From Bacteroidales bacterium UBA3696 (lineage in GTDB: Bacteria; Bacteroidota; Bacteroidia; Bacteroidales; Paludibacteraceae): 9,276 bases of DNA. This document shows positions 1 through 7,589 of this stretch, piece after piece. The translations under genes and the position numbers were made by a program. The notes under the pieces were generated by a model. The model did not search any database, was not told where the DNA came from, and saw only the letters and a program-made list of their open reading frames with translations. Within the stretch, counting starts at the first letter, position 1. Each line of letters opens with the position of its first letter. The stretch lies in the NCBI GenBank assembly GCA_002372135.1, contig DFIN01000021.1, forward strand, positions 1 through 9,276. The letters run 5' to 3'.

Positions 1-1
1 G

Positions 2-9
2 TACCTTTG
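2..9 (+). promoter_or_regulatory. Probable -7 promoter box for tRNA-Val
   Basis: TACCTTTG matches the Bacteroidetes -7 consensus TAnnTTTG exactly. The start point would lie near position 14-17, leaving a leader of about 37 nt before the tRNA at 53. The matching -33 TTTG box would fall outside the window, so only half of the promoter can be checked. It could instead belong to a longer transcript that begins further left. Confidence 0.5.
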
Positions 10-52
10 CACTCGCTTTCGGGAACGAAGAATAAAAAGAAGGATTTCCGAG

Positions 53-127
53 GGGCGTTTAGCTCAGCTGGTTTAGAGCATCTGCCCTACAAGCAGAGGG
101 TCCGCGGTTCGAATCCGTGAACGCCCA
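53..127 (+). tRNA. tRNA-Val, anticodon UAC
   Basis: The full cloverleaf can be drawn. The 7-bp acceptor stem pairs 53-59 with 120-126. The D stem pairs GCTC 62-65 with GAGC 76-79. The anticodon stem pairs 81-85 with 93-97 around the 7-base loop 86-92, with anticodon TAC at 88-90, which reads the valine codon GUA and probably other GUN codons. The T stem pairs 103-107 with 115-119 (one G-U pair) around the loop TTCGAAT. The discriminator base is A127. The 3' CCA is not encoded (ACA follows), so it must be added after transcription, as is usual in Bacteroidetes. No second tRNA follows, so it appears to be the last or only gene of its transcript. Confidence 0.97.
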
Positions 128-129
128 CA

Positions 130-168
130 AAACGAAAAGAGTTGCAAAACTTGCAACTCTTTTCGTTT
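130..168 (+). terminator. Hairpin terminator after tRNA-Val, possibly bidirectional
   Basis: Bases 130-147 are perfectly complementary to 151-168, giving an 18-bp stem with a 3-base AAC loop. It starts three bases after the tRNA end. The 3' arm is T-rich (CTCTTTTCGTTT) in place of a separate T-run. Because the stem is perfect, the minus-strand transcript also ends in a T-rich arm (CTCTTTTCGTTTTG). It could therefore also stop transcription of the convergent secreted-protein gene that ends at 246. Confidence 0.8.
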
Positions 169-193
169 ACTTGGTTTTGCTACTTTTTACTTT

Positions 194-240
194 TATGCGA
201 TAACACACATTATGCGATATACCACATAAAGTATATGCGA
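194..240. repeat. Three spaced copies of TATGCGA
   Basis: TATGCGA occurs at 194-200, 211-217 and 234-240, all in the same orientation. The first two extend to TTATGCGATA (193-202 and 210-219). Start-to-start spacing is 17 and 23 bp. The cluster fills the short gap between the tRNA terminator and the 3' end of the convergent gene. No gene or hairpin explains it. Its function is unknown, and it could be a decayed small repeat. Confidence 0.5.
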
Positions 241-245
241 AACTC

Positions 246-1811
246 TTACAGGTCGGGGAAAAGCCTTGCGCGCCACATTTTCTCGTTCTCAATATCTTCC
301 TTTGAGTAGGTGACATCCTTACGCTTTCTCAAATCCTTGTTAAGTCGTTGTAACCACTTTTTCTCGTAATCAAAGAAAACAGGGAACTGCTGATATTTCT
401 TGTTGAGATCAAAAAAATCCAACGGCATCCAACCATACTGACAAAATGGGTGCGGGATAGCGAGGTCTTCCGTAACTTTTTCGTCGTATTGACCATCCTT
501 ATTCCACTTTGCTTCATTCGCCAAAATCCATGATTTATACCATCGTCTTGTCCATTCAAACGAGCTCACGGTAGTTTCTGCCGATTCTTCATACAAGGAC
601 CAGATATCCCTATGCTTCAATTCGGCGGCTGTAATAGCTGTAATAGTAAGAGCAGCCGTACGATATTGCTTACGAAGTGCTGCAATCAACGTTACATTCT
701 GCAACTGCTCCAACAAATATATGTTATCCACATCAAATTCCTTTTTATCATTGATATACGCATTGGCTATATCATAAGCCATTTCAGCGTAGTAAAAGGC
801 GGAGTCGTAATCGTTGCAAAAGAGCGAGAACTCGGCTCGCTTGTCAAATAAAGCGATTCGGAGGGGAATAGATATACTATCTTCACGGGCTTGACGGATA
901 CATGTTTCCAAATTGCGTTTGGCATTCTTCTTATCATTTCGCGCCATGTCATAGGAGATGCAAGTAAGGAGATTCCTAATGCTTCTCTCTTTCATCTCGC
1001 CGCCGTCGGATTGGTAACACTGTGCCAAGAAGTGCAGGTTGTCGCGGAGCATATCCGTGATTTGCCAGAGTACTTTGGCTTGATGCCTGTTCGGCTTTTT
1101 GGCAGCCGTTTGCACACCATAGCAGTAAAGTGTTGCCATTTCTAAGAAATCGGTTCTTTCTTGCAGCCAAAGCCGATTATGTGCGTTCGGCTCATTTTGA
1201 TAGAATCGGCGTACAATCTGCATATCTAACGAGCACAATATAGCGAACTTCAAGGGGTCATATATGCTAACATGATACATCCCTTCAAGAGCCGTTCCTA
1301 AATATGGGTGGTCTACCGAATCTTCCTTTACATCAGGCAAGGGGAACATAGGTGTGTCGCATAGGTCTTTGTACTCTTCGGGGGTTAAATCACAACGGGC
1401 GAGCAGTTCATTCCATATAAATACGGCGCGGCTGAATACATGCATCGACCAATAATCGTCCCTAAAGGAATGGAGAGATTCTGTATCAGACGAAAATAGG
1501 TAGCGATACTCCTCCGTCTTAAAATTATATACTAACGAGGAAAATGCGACATTGGCATTTACAATCGGGTAGTAATAACGAGCCATATAGAGGTTGTTCA
1601 ATGCCTCTATGTAGCGTTTGTCATTGGGTCGCAAGGTCTTTCGGTACTCCAAGACGGTATTGGTGTACGCTACATCTGCGTCCGCTATTTCCTCACTGGT
1701 AAAGAGATACCGTTTGTCTGAATAATTTTCGGAATAGGTAGGATAATTCTGCCCGAAGATAGGCAGGGCGGCTATTGATAAGATAGCAACTAACAGATAG
1801 CGTTTCATCAT
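246..1811 (-). CDS. Secreted protein of unknown function, helical, TPR-like
   Basis: This 521-residue protein belongs to no family I recognise. The start was set at MMKRYLL because residues 1-20 then form a typical Sec signal peptide: basic N-terminus, hydrophobic core LLVAILSIAALPIF, and a probable cut before Gln21. There is no lipobox cysteine. The reading frame stays open another 71 codons upstream, but that part overlaps the end of uvrB and reads as low-complexity antisense-like sequence, so it is rejected. ATG codons lie at 1809-1811 and 1806-1808 and either could be used. The mature part is rich in Tyr, Trp and charged residues and looks mostly alpha-helical. Segments near 280-312 and 322-353 (A..Y..A pattern) resemble degenerate TPR helices. 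No T9SS C-terminal domain or catalytic motif is visible. The gene starts 44 bp after uvrB with no obvious promoter, so co-transcription is likely. A periplasmic or surface protein-binding role is inference only. Confidence 0.85.
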   Translation of the reverse strand: MMKRYLLVAILSIAALPIFGQNYPTYSENYSDKRYLFTSEEIADADVAYTNTVLEYRKTLRPNDKRYIEALNNLYMARYYYPIVNANVAFSSLVYNFKTEEYRYLFSSDTESLHSFRDDYWSMHVFSRAVFIWNELLARCDLTPEEYKDLCDTPMFPLPDVKEDSVDHPYLGTALEGMYHVSIYDPLKFAILCSLDMQIVRRFYQNEPNAHNRLWLQERTDFLEMATLYCYGVQTAAKKPNRHQAKVLWQITDMLRDNLHFLAQCYQSDGGEMKERSIRNLLTCISYDMARNDKKNAKRNLETCIRQAREDSISIPLRIALFDKRAEFSLFCNDYDSAFYYAEMAYDIANAYINDKKEFDVDNIYLLEQLQNVTLIAALRKQYRTAALTITAITAAELKHRDIWSLYEESAETTVSSFEWTRRWYKSWILANEAKWNKDGQYDEKVTEDLAIPHPFCQYGWMPLDFFDLNKKYQQFPVFFDYEKKWLQRLNKDLRKRKDVTYSKEDIENEKMWRARLFPDL

Positions 1812-1855
1812 GTTGGGGTTTAATATGATACAGATGGTTATGTTGTGTGCATTGC

Positions 1856-3889
1856 CTATCCGAGGGCTTGCAATCGGTCTTCCATGAGCAGCATCTCGTC
1901 GCGCAGAAGAGCAGCGGCTTGGTAATCCTCCTGCTTGGCAGCCGCCAGCATCTGCCGCCTTTTTTCCTGTATGGCTTTCTCCAAATGCTTGGCATCCATT
2001 TGCTGCCATGGTGCGTTTTTCCACGAGCGGCGTATATTGTCTTGGAGTCGTTGTTGCTCTTCCTCGGCATTGTGATAGAGCAATGACAAGGGGCTGCTGT
2101 CCATACTTTTTTTGACGGCAGCAGGGGTAATATGGTGGGCTTGGTTGTAGGCTATTTGTTTTTGCCGGCGTCGGTTGGTTTCGTCTATGGTTCGCTGCAT
2201 GGAGCGTGTGATCTTATCGCCATACATGATAGCATGTCCTTCCACATGACGGGCGGCGCGTCCTACGGTTTGGGTAAGCGAGCGGTAATTGCGCAAAAAG
2301 CCTTCTTTATCAGCGTCTAAGATAGCGACTAACGACACTTCGGGCAGGTCTAACCCTTCGCGCAAGAGATTAACTCCCACCAGTACATCATACAGTCCTT
2401 TGCGCAAGTCGTCCATGATTTTGACGCGTTCAATGGTGTCTATATCCGAATGGATGTAGGCAGAGCGAACACCATACTTGCGCAAATACTCGTCCATTTC
2501 TTCCGCCATTCGCTTGGTGAGCGTGGTAACGAGCACGCGTTGGTCTTTTTGTACGCGGCGTTGTATTTCTTCCATAAGGTCATCCACTTGGTTTTTGGTG
2601 GGTCTAACCTCTATTTCGGGATCTAAAAGTCCGGTCGGGCGGATGAGTTGCTCCACAACTACGCCTTCCGATTGAGCCAGTTCATACTCATCGGGCGTGG
2701 CACTGAGGTAAATGACATTCCCCTGTGCAATACGTTGTTCCCACTCCTCAAAAGTAAGCGGACGGTTGTCCCTCGCAGCGGGAAGACGAAAACCGTACTG
2801 CACCAAATTGTCCTTCCGCGCTTTGTCGCCTCCATACATAGCATGTATCTGTGGCACTGTCACATGGCTTTCGTCCACGATGACGAGCAAGTTTTTCGGA
2901 AAATAGTCTAACAGGCAGTAAGGCGGCGTACCTGCGGGACGACCGTCAAAATAGCGGCTGTAGTTCTCCACGCCCGAACAATAGCCCAACTCCTGTATCA
3001 TCTCAATATCGTATTTGACTCGTTCCTCAATACGCTTGGCATACAGCGGTTCGCCTATTTCTTGGAAATGCATGACTTGGTTTGCCAAATCCAATTTGAT
3101 TTCGCCGATAGCCCGTTCAATTCGGTCGGGGGAGGTAGTAAAGATAGTAGCCGGATAGATATTGATTGTTTCAAACGACTCATGGGGCTGATTCATACCG
3201 TCAATGCCGACGGGGAAGGTTTCGATGGCATCCACTTCGTTACCGAAGAACTCAATACGCACCACTTGGTCGGCGTAGGCAAGAGAAATATCTACGGTAT
3301 CTCCTTTGACGCGGAACTTGCCTCGCGTGAGGTCTAAGTCGTTTCGTACATATTGCGCTTCCACCAATTGTCGGAGCAGTTGGTCCATCGGCAATTCTTG
3401 TCCGCGCGCCACGGTAAAGCAGGTACGTGAAAAGTCTTGCGGATTGCCTATACCGTACAGGCAACTGACCGAACTGACCACTACCACATCTTGTCGTCCG
3501 CTGAGCAGAGCCGCCGTAGCACTCAGACGAAGGCGGTCAATCTCCTCGTTGATACTCAGGTCTTTTTCTATATACGTATCGGTGGATGGGATATAGGCTT
3601 CGGGTTGGTAGTAGTCGTAGTAACTAACGAAATACTCCACTGCATTTTTGGGGAAGAAGCCCTTCATTTCGGCATATAGTTGGGCAGCCAGTGTTTTGTT
3701 GTGACTTAGAATAAGAGTAGGACGATTGAGGCGGGCAATAACGTTAGCAATGGTATAGGTCTTCCCCGATCCGGTAACTCCCAACAAAGTCTGCGCGGGG
3801 ACACCTTGCTTTACTCCATTGACCAACTGCTCAATGGCTTGCGGTTGGTCACCGGTAGGCTGATAGGGACTGACTAAGGAGAATTGCAT
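1856..3889 (-). CDS. uvrB: UvrABC excinuclease subunit B
   Basis: UvrB is the damage-verifying helicase-like subunit of bacterial nucleotide excision repair. It is loaded by UvrA, opens the lesion and recruits UvrC for incision. At 677 residues it has the normal full length. Visible landmarks are the Walker A motif GVTGSGKT (37-44), the beta-hairpin that locks the strand (YDYYQPEAYIP, 91-101), the DESH Walker B motif (339-342), helicase motif III LSATP (395-399), motif VI QTVGRAARH (540-548), and the C-terminal UVR domain (about 633-668) that contacts UvrC. The ATG at 3887-3889 gives the conserved N-terminus MQFSLVSPYQPTGDQ. It lies 48 bp after the ClC gene and 44 bp before the secreted-protein gene on the same strand. 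No LexA-type operator or sigma-ABfr promoter was seen in the upstream gap, so expression from the upstream operon is the simplest reading. No truncation or missing residue was noticed. Confidence 0.98.
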   Translation of the reverse strand: MQFSLVSPYQPTGDQPQAIEQLVNGVKQGVPAQTLLGVTGSGKTYTIANVIARLNRPTLILSHNKTLAAQLYAEMKGFFPKNAVEYFVSYYDYYQPEAYIPSTDTYIEKDLSINEEIDRLRLSATAALLSGRQDVVVVSSVSCLYGIGNPQDFSRTCFTVARGQELPMDQLLRQLVEAQYVRNDLDLTRGKFRVKGDTVDISLAYADQVVRIEFFGNEVDAIETFPVGIDGMNQPHESFETINIYPATIFTTSPDRIERAIGEIKLDLANQVMHFQEIGEPLYAKRIEERVKYDIEMIQELGYCSGVENYSRYFDGRPAGTPPYCLLDYFPKNLLVIVDESHVTVPQIHAMYGGDKARKDNLVQYGFRLPAARDNRPLTFEEWEQRIAQGNVIYLSATPDEYELAQSEGVVVEQLIRPTGLLDPEIEVRPTKNQVDDLMEEIQRRVQKDQRVLVTTLTKRMAEEMDEYLRKYGVRSAYIHSDIDTIERVKIMDDLRKGLYDVLVGVNLLREGLDLPEVSLVAILDADKEGFLRNYRSLTQTVGRAARHVEGHAIMYGDKITRSMQRTIDETNRRRQKQIAYNQAHHITPAAVKKSMDSSPLSLLYHNAEEEQQRLQDNIRRSWKNAPWQQMDAKHLEKAIQEKRRQMLAAAKQEDYQAAALLRDEMLLMEDRLQALG

Positions 3890-3896
3890 GATGGGA

Positions 3897-3923
3897 GATT
3901 ATAGATTTGAAGATTTAAAGATT
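3897..3923. repeat. Short 8-bp tandem repeat, GATTTRAA type
   Basis: The gap between the ClC gene and uvrB reads GATTATA, GATTTGAA, GATTTAAA, GATT on the + strand: about three and a half imperfect 8-bp units. It sits 8 bp upstream of the uvrB start codon and would lie in the transcribed leader. Such A/T-rich GATTTAAA runs are, from general recollection, common in Bacteroidales intergenic DNA. No function is assigned. Confidence 0.5.
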
Positions 3924-3937
3924 GGCGCAGACTGATT

Positions 3938-5722
3938 TTATTCCTCGGAAAAACGGACGAGTACTTCGCGGTAGGAAGAGAAAATCTTAGACTTGCTCAC
4001 CATACCTAAATAATGTCCTTCCGCATCTATTACGGGCAGATTCCATGCTCCGGTATCCTCAAAGGTCTCCATCACTTTTTCCATAGGCATGGTATTGAGC
4101 AGAATAGCAGGAGGCGCAGTCATGAGTTGCTGCACGGTAAACCGATCGTACAAACGGGGTTGGAACATGATGTTTCGTACTTCATCCAAAAGCAGGATGC
4201 CGCGCAGTTTGCCCTGTGTGTCCACAGCGGGAAAGAGGTTGCGATGGCTATTGGCAATCACCTTGATTAGATCGCCTAATTTCATATCCAACGGGACGGT
4301 TTGCAAGTCGTTTTCGAGAACGGAGTCAAGGTGCATAAGGGTAAGCACCGACCTATCTTTATTATGGGTCAGCAGTTCCCCTTTCTGTGCCAAACGCATA
4401 GCGTAGAGACTATGCGGTTCAAATACAAGGATGAGCAGATAGGAACTGACCGCCACCACCATCAAGGGCAAGAATAGGTGATAGCCGCCGGTGAGTTCGG
4501 CAATGAGGAAAATGCCGGTCAAGGGAGCATGCATCACACCGGACATAAGCCCTGCCATCCCTACCAATGCAAAATTAGCTTCGGAAACGGCAATGCCCAA
4601 TACGCTTAATAGTCGTGCAAACACAAAGCCTACCAACGCACCGGTGAATAAGGTCGGGGCAAAGATTCCTCCTACTCCCCCTCCGCCGTTAGTGGCTACC
4701 GAGGCAACCACCTTAAAGAGAATCACCAACACAAAATAAATGATAATTATCCACGCCCCGTTGCCGGCAAAAGACAAGGGGCTGTCGGTATATGCGGACA
4801 AAGTATTGCCGTTAATCAGCCCGTTGATGACTTCATACCCCTCTCCATACAAGGGGGGAAATAGAAAGATGAGAACGCCCAAAGCCGTACCGCCTACCAA
4901 AATTTTCATACCGATGGAGCGAATGTGTTCTTTGAACCAACTTTCGAGACGATAGGTTGCGCGAGTGAAATATAGTGACGCCAAACCGCATAACACTCCT
5001 AAGATGACGTACCATGGAAGTCGTTGAAGCACAAATGGTTCTGTTGTTTGCAGTGCGAACATGGCTTCTAATCCGGTAGTGAGATAAGCCACCGTAGCAG
5101 CCGTAACAGAAGATATGAGTAAGGGAGCCACCGAGGTCATGGTCAGGTCCATCATCAACACTTCCAGTGTGAAAACGAGTCCGGCAATCGGAGCCTTAAA
5201 TATACCTCCAACGGCTCCTGCCGCCCCGCAGCCGATCATGAGCATCATCGTCTTTTGGTCGAATCGGCATAGTTTGGCGAGGTTTGAGCCAATGGCAGCG
5301 CCCGTCAGTACAATAGGAGCCTCGGCTCCCACCGATCCGCCGAACCCGATGGTAAGTGCAGAGGATACGACAGACGACCACATATTGTGGGGTTTGATAA
5401 TAGACTTGCGCTGGGAGATGGCATACAGAATTTTTGTAATACCGTGGCTTATATCGTCCCGCACCACATAATAGACAAAGAGCGAACAGAGGGTGATACC
5501 CAAAAAGGGGAAAATCAAGTACCAGAAATGCCCTTGCCACCAATGTTCACCTTGTACGAGTTGCGTTTCAAGCAGGTGTTGAATACAGAAGATGAGTTGT
5601 TTGAGTACCCATGCAGCCACGGCACACAGCAGTCCCACGACAAAACTGAGCAGAATGACCTGCTGCTTATGGCTCAAATACCACCAATGTTTCGTAATCG
5701 GTATGTCTTTACGTGCTGCCAC
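3938..5722 (-). CDS. ClC-family chloride channel/transporter with CBS domain pair
   Basis: This 594-residue inner-membrane protein has a ClC core (about 20-440) of many hydrophobic helices, followed by two cytoplasmic CBS domains (about 468-525 and 530-590) that in this family often sense nucleotides. Signature segments are SHGIT (92-96, where E. coli ClcA has GSGIP), GSVGAEAP (129-136) with the gating glutamate E134, GGIFAP (351-356) and the helix R tyrosine Y440 (HSLYAMRLA). The internal proton glutamate of ClcA (E203) aligns with V188 in FTLEVLM, which suggests passive anion conduction or altered proton coupling. The start is a GTG at 5720-5722, three codons after the obg stop and in the same reading frame (TAA ATA ATT GTG). 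No ATG fits the conserved N-terminus, so translation probably depends on ribosomes finishing obg. The physiological ion and role cannot be read from sequence; chloride is the family default. Confidence 0.93.
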   Translation of the reverse strand: MAARKDIPITKHWWYLSHKQQVILLSFVVGLLCAVAAWVLKQLIFCIQHLLETQLVQGEHWWQGHFWYLIFPFLGITLCSLFVYYVVRDDISHGITKILYAISQRKSIIKPHNMWSSVVSSALTIGFGGSVGAEAPIVLTGAAIGSNLAKLCRFDQKTMMLMIGCGAAGAVGGIFKAPIAGLVFTLEVLMMDLTMTSVAPLLISSVTAATVAYLTTGLEAMFALQTTEPFVLQRLPWYVILGVLCGLASLYFTRATYRLESWFKEHIRSIGMKILVGGTALGVLIFLFPPLYGEGYEVINGLINGNTLSAYTDSPLSFAGNGAWIIIIYFVLVILFKVVASVATNGGGGVGGIFAPTLFTGALVGFVFARLLSVLGIAVSEANFALVGMAGLMSGVMHAPLTGIFLIAELTGGYHLFLPLMVVAVSSYLLILVFEPHSLYAMRLAQKGELLTHNKDRSVLTLMHLDSVLENDLQTVPLDMKLGDLIKVIANSHRNLFPAVDTQGKLRGILLLDEVRNIMFQPRLYDRFTVQQLMTAPPAILLNTMPMEKVMETFEDTGAWNLPVIDAEGHYLGMVSKSKIFSSYREVLVRFSEE

Positions 5723-5728
5723 AATTAT

Positions 5729-6910
5729 TTACTCGTCCCAACCGATACCTTTATACTTATCCAAATCCCATTCTTCCTCCACTTCGTTCAGGTAGATGGT
5801 TTGTGGTTCTTCCTCATCCTCTTGTAGCGAAACGGAGCCGTTTGTATCTTCGTGCTGCTCGATTTGCATCGGTGCATGGGAAATCTCAATGACTTGGTTT
5901 TGCTCTTTTTGCAGTTCGTTCCACAGCGAGTCTTTCAGTTCATTGATTCCTTCGCCGCTGACAGCAGATATTAACTGCACGGGTATTCCCAACTGCTCTT
6001 GCAAACGGGTACATTCGCTTTGCAATCTGCTGCGAGATTCTTCGTCTAAAAGGTCTGCTTTGGAGAGTGCTAACAGGCGTGCTTTTTCGAGCAAAAGAGG
6101 GTTATATTGTTCCAATTCGTGCAACAGAATATGGTATTCGTTTTCTATATCTTCGGCAGTAGCCGGAACCATAAACAGCAGCACGGCATTGCGCTCAATA
6201 TGCCGCAAGAAGCGCAATCCCAATCCTTTTCCTTCCGAAGCCCCTTCAATGATTCCCGGTATGTCTGCCATGCAGAACGAGCGGTCGTCCCGATAGCCCA
6301 CTATACCCAACTGCGGGGTAAGGGTAGTAAACGGGTAGTCAGCAATTTCGGGTTTGGCAGCACTGACCACGCTGAGCAGTGTGCTCTTGCCCGCATTAGG
6401 GAAACCAACCAAACCTACATCGGCTAAGACTTTGAGTTGCAGGATTATATTGCGTTCTTCTGCGGGTTCGCCGGGTTGGGCATAGCGGGGTGTTTGGTTG
6501 GTGGCAGTGCGGAAATGCCAGTTGCCCAGACCGCCACGGCCGCCTTTTAGAAGCCTTACGCGCTGTCCGTGCTCTTTGACCTCACAGAGCCATTCGCCCG
6601 TGTCTCCGTCATAGACTACCGTACCGCAAGGAACTTGAATGACGCGGTCTTCGCCCTGCTTGCCAAACGAACGGCTCTCTCCGCCGCGTCCTCCGTTGGT
6701 AGCTATAATGTGCTTTTGGTATTTGAGGTGAAGCAGCGTCCAAAGGTTGGAATTACCTTCTAAATAGATGTGTCCTCCCCTACCGCCATCGCCGCCATCC
6801 GGTCCGCCCTTGGGCACGTACTTCGCTCTGTGGAGATGCATACAACCTGCTCCCCCTTTGCCGGAACGGCAGTAGAGTTTCACATAGTCTATGAAATTAG
6901 CATTTGCCAT
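5729..6910 (-). CDS. obg: GTPase Obg/CgtA
   Basis: Obg is an essential GTP-binding protein that acts in late assembly of the 50S ribosomal subunit and links growth to nucleotide levels. The protein has 393 residues. The glycine-rich Obg fold covers about 1-158 (GGPDGGDGGRGG at 35-46, GGRGGLGN at 123-130). The G domain follows with G1 GFPNAGKST (169-177), G2 with TT at 195-196, G3 DIPG (216-219), G4 SKAD (283-286, in place of NKxD) and G5 SAVSGEG (315-321). The C-terminal OCT domain is absent. Instead there is an acidic tail (about 350-393) ending in WDLDKYKGIGWDE, a pattern I associate with Bacteroidetes Obg proteins. The ATG at 6908-6910 lies inside the end of adk (14-bp overlap), and the clc start follows 6 bp after its stop, so all three genes are probably translationally coupled. 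Confidence 0.97.
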   Translation of the reverse strand: MANANFIDYVKLYCRSGKGGAGCMHLHRAKYVPKGGPDGGDGGRGGHIYLEGNSNLWTLLHLKYQKHIIATNGGRGGESRSFGKQGEDRVIQVPCGTVVYDGDTGEWLCEVKEHGQRVRLLKGGRGGLGNWHFRTATNQTPRYAQPGEPAEERNIILQLKVLADVGLVGFPNAGKSTLLSVVSAAKPEIADYPFTTLTPQLGIVGYRDDRSFCMADIPGIIEGASEGKGLGLRFLRHIERNAVLLFMVPATAEDIENEYHILLHELEQYNPLLLEKARLLALSKADLLDEESRSRLQSECTRLQEQLGIPVQLISAVSGEGINELKDSLWNELQKEQNQVIEISHAPMQIEQHEDTNGSVSLQEDEEEPQTIYLNEVEEEWDLDKYKGIGWDE

Positions 6911-7475
6911 GCATACTCAATATTTTATCAATCTGCTCAAAGGTGTCTTCCATGGAGTAGTTCCCGTTGATGAGGAAATAGTTATGATGGTGGAGATAAT
7001 AGCCGCTAACGGGTTTGGTTACCTCGTGATAAATACGAAGTCGCTGCTTGATAGTGAGGAAGTTATCGTCAGGTCGTCCGCTGGTTTTTCCGCGTTCCAA
7101 AAGACGGGTGATAACCTCATCTTCGTCCACATAAATCTCAATCATCACAGCCGTCATGTGTTTTCTTTCGAGCAACATGGTTAGTGCTTCTGCTTGCTCT
7201 ACGGTACGGGGGAATCCATCGAAAATCACACCGTTGCATTCTTTGGGCAGTGAATCCAGATGGTGTGCGATGAGGTGAATCATCTTGTGGTCAGGAACCA
7301 AGTTTCCTTTAGAGATGAGCGATTCTATTTCTTTACCTAACTCGCTGCCGGAGGCTATTTCTTTGCGGAGCAGGTCTCCGGTGGAAAGGTGTTGCAAACC
7401 GTATTTTTTGACAAGGAATTCCGATTGTGTCCCTTTTCCGCTACCCGGGGCACCAAATAAAATGATATTTTGCAT
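6897..7475 (-). CDS. adk: Adenylate kinase, short-lid form
   Basis: Adenylate kinase converts ATP plus AMP to two ADP in the cytoplasm and keeps the adenylate pool in balance. The start is set at MQNIILFGAPGSGKG (ATG at 7473-7475), giving 192 residues. The frame stays open 19 codons upstream, but that stretch contains the promoter and lacks family similarity. Motifs are the P-loop GAPGSGKGTQ (8-17), the AMP-binding STGDLLR (31-37), DGFPRT (86-91), and R128 and R134 in the lid region (ERGKTSGRPDD). The lid is short and lacks the zinc-binding cysteines of long forms. The stop codon overlaps the obg start by 14 bp, which puts adk at the head of a probable adk-obg-clc-uvrB-secreted protein operon. 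A sigma-ABfr type promoter lies directly upstream and gives a leader of only about 20 nt. Confidence 0.97.
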   Translation of the reverse strand: MQNIILFGAPGSGKGTQSEFLVKKYGLQHLSTGDLLRKEIASGSELGKEIESLISKGNLVPDHKMIHLIAHHLDSLPKECNGVIFDGFPRTVEQAEALTMLLERKHMTAVMIEIYVDEDEVITRLLERGKTSGRPDDNFLTIKQRLRIYHEVTKPVSGYYLHHHNYFLINGNYSMEDTFEQIDKILSMHGKC

Positions 7476-7501
7476 ACAATAAATTTTTATGAAAAAACGC
7501 G

Positions 7502-7533
7502 CAAAAATAAGGTTTTTCGCCATTAGCCACAAA
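7502..7533 (-). promoter_or_regulatory. Sigma-ABfr type promoter for adk operon
   Basis: On the minus strand, TTTG (7533-7530) is followed after 20 bp by TATTTTTG (7509-7502), matching the Bacteroidetes -33/-7 consensus TTTG and TAnnTTTG. Transcription would begin near 7496 and adk starts at 7475. The -33 box is formed by the last bases of the T-run of the hup terminator, so the two signals share bases. Confidence 0.8.
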
Positions 7534-7567
7534 AAAAAAGTGCAATCCTATATGGAATGCACTTTTT
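7531..7567 (-). terminator. Intrinsic terminator of hup
   Basis: On the minus strand the arms at 7567-7554 and 7548-7535 pair over 14 positions with a single A-A mismatch and a 5-base loop (7549-7553). The core is GTGCA-TCC. The stem is followed by an unbroken run of T that continues to 7531. It lies 23 bp beyond the hup stop codon, and nothing else on that strand ends here. Confidence 0.9.
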
Positions 7568-7589
7568 ACGGTTGATGGTTATCAGCCCA

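Noticed and set aside
53..245. Integrated element at the tRNA-Val 3' end
   Set aside because: No integrase, no repeated tRNA 3' fragment and no change in gene type were found.
1812..2024. N-terminal extension of 71 codons on the secreted-protein frame
   Set aside because: It overlaps the uvrB 3' end in another frame, lacks family-like composition, and would bury a clear signal peptide that begins at 1811.
5387..6296. Long + strand open frames of 146 and 166 codons opposite clc and obg
   Set aside because: They are antisense shadows of well-supported genes, with no ribosome site, promoter or recognisable domain.
7476..7532. N-terminal extension of the adk frame
   Set aside because: It runs through the predicted -7 box and start point, and the Adk family begins at MQNIILFGAPGSGKG.
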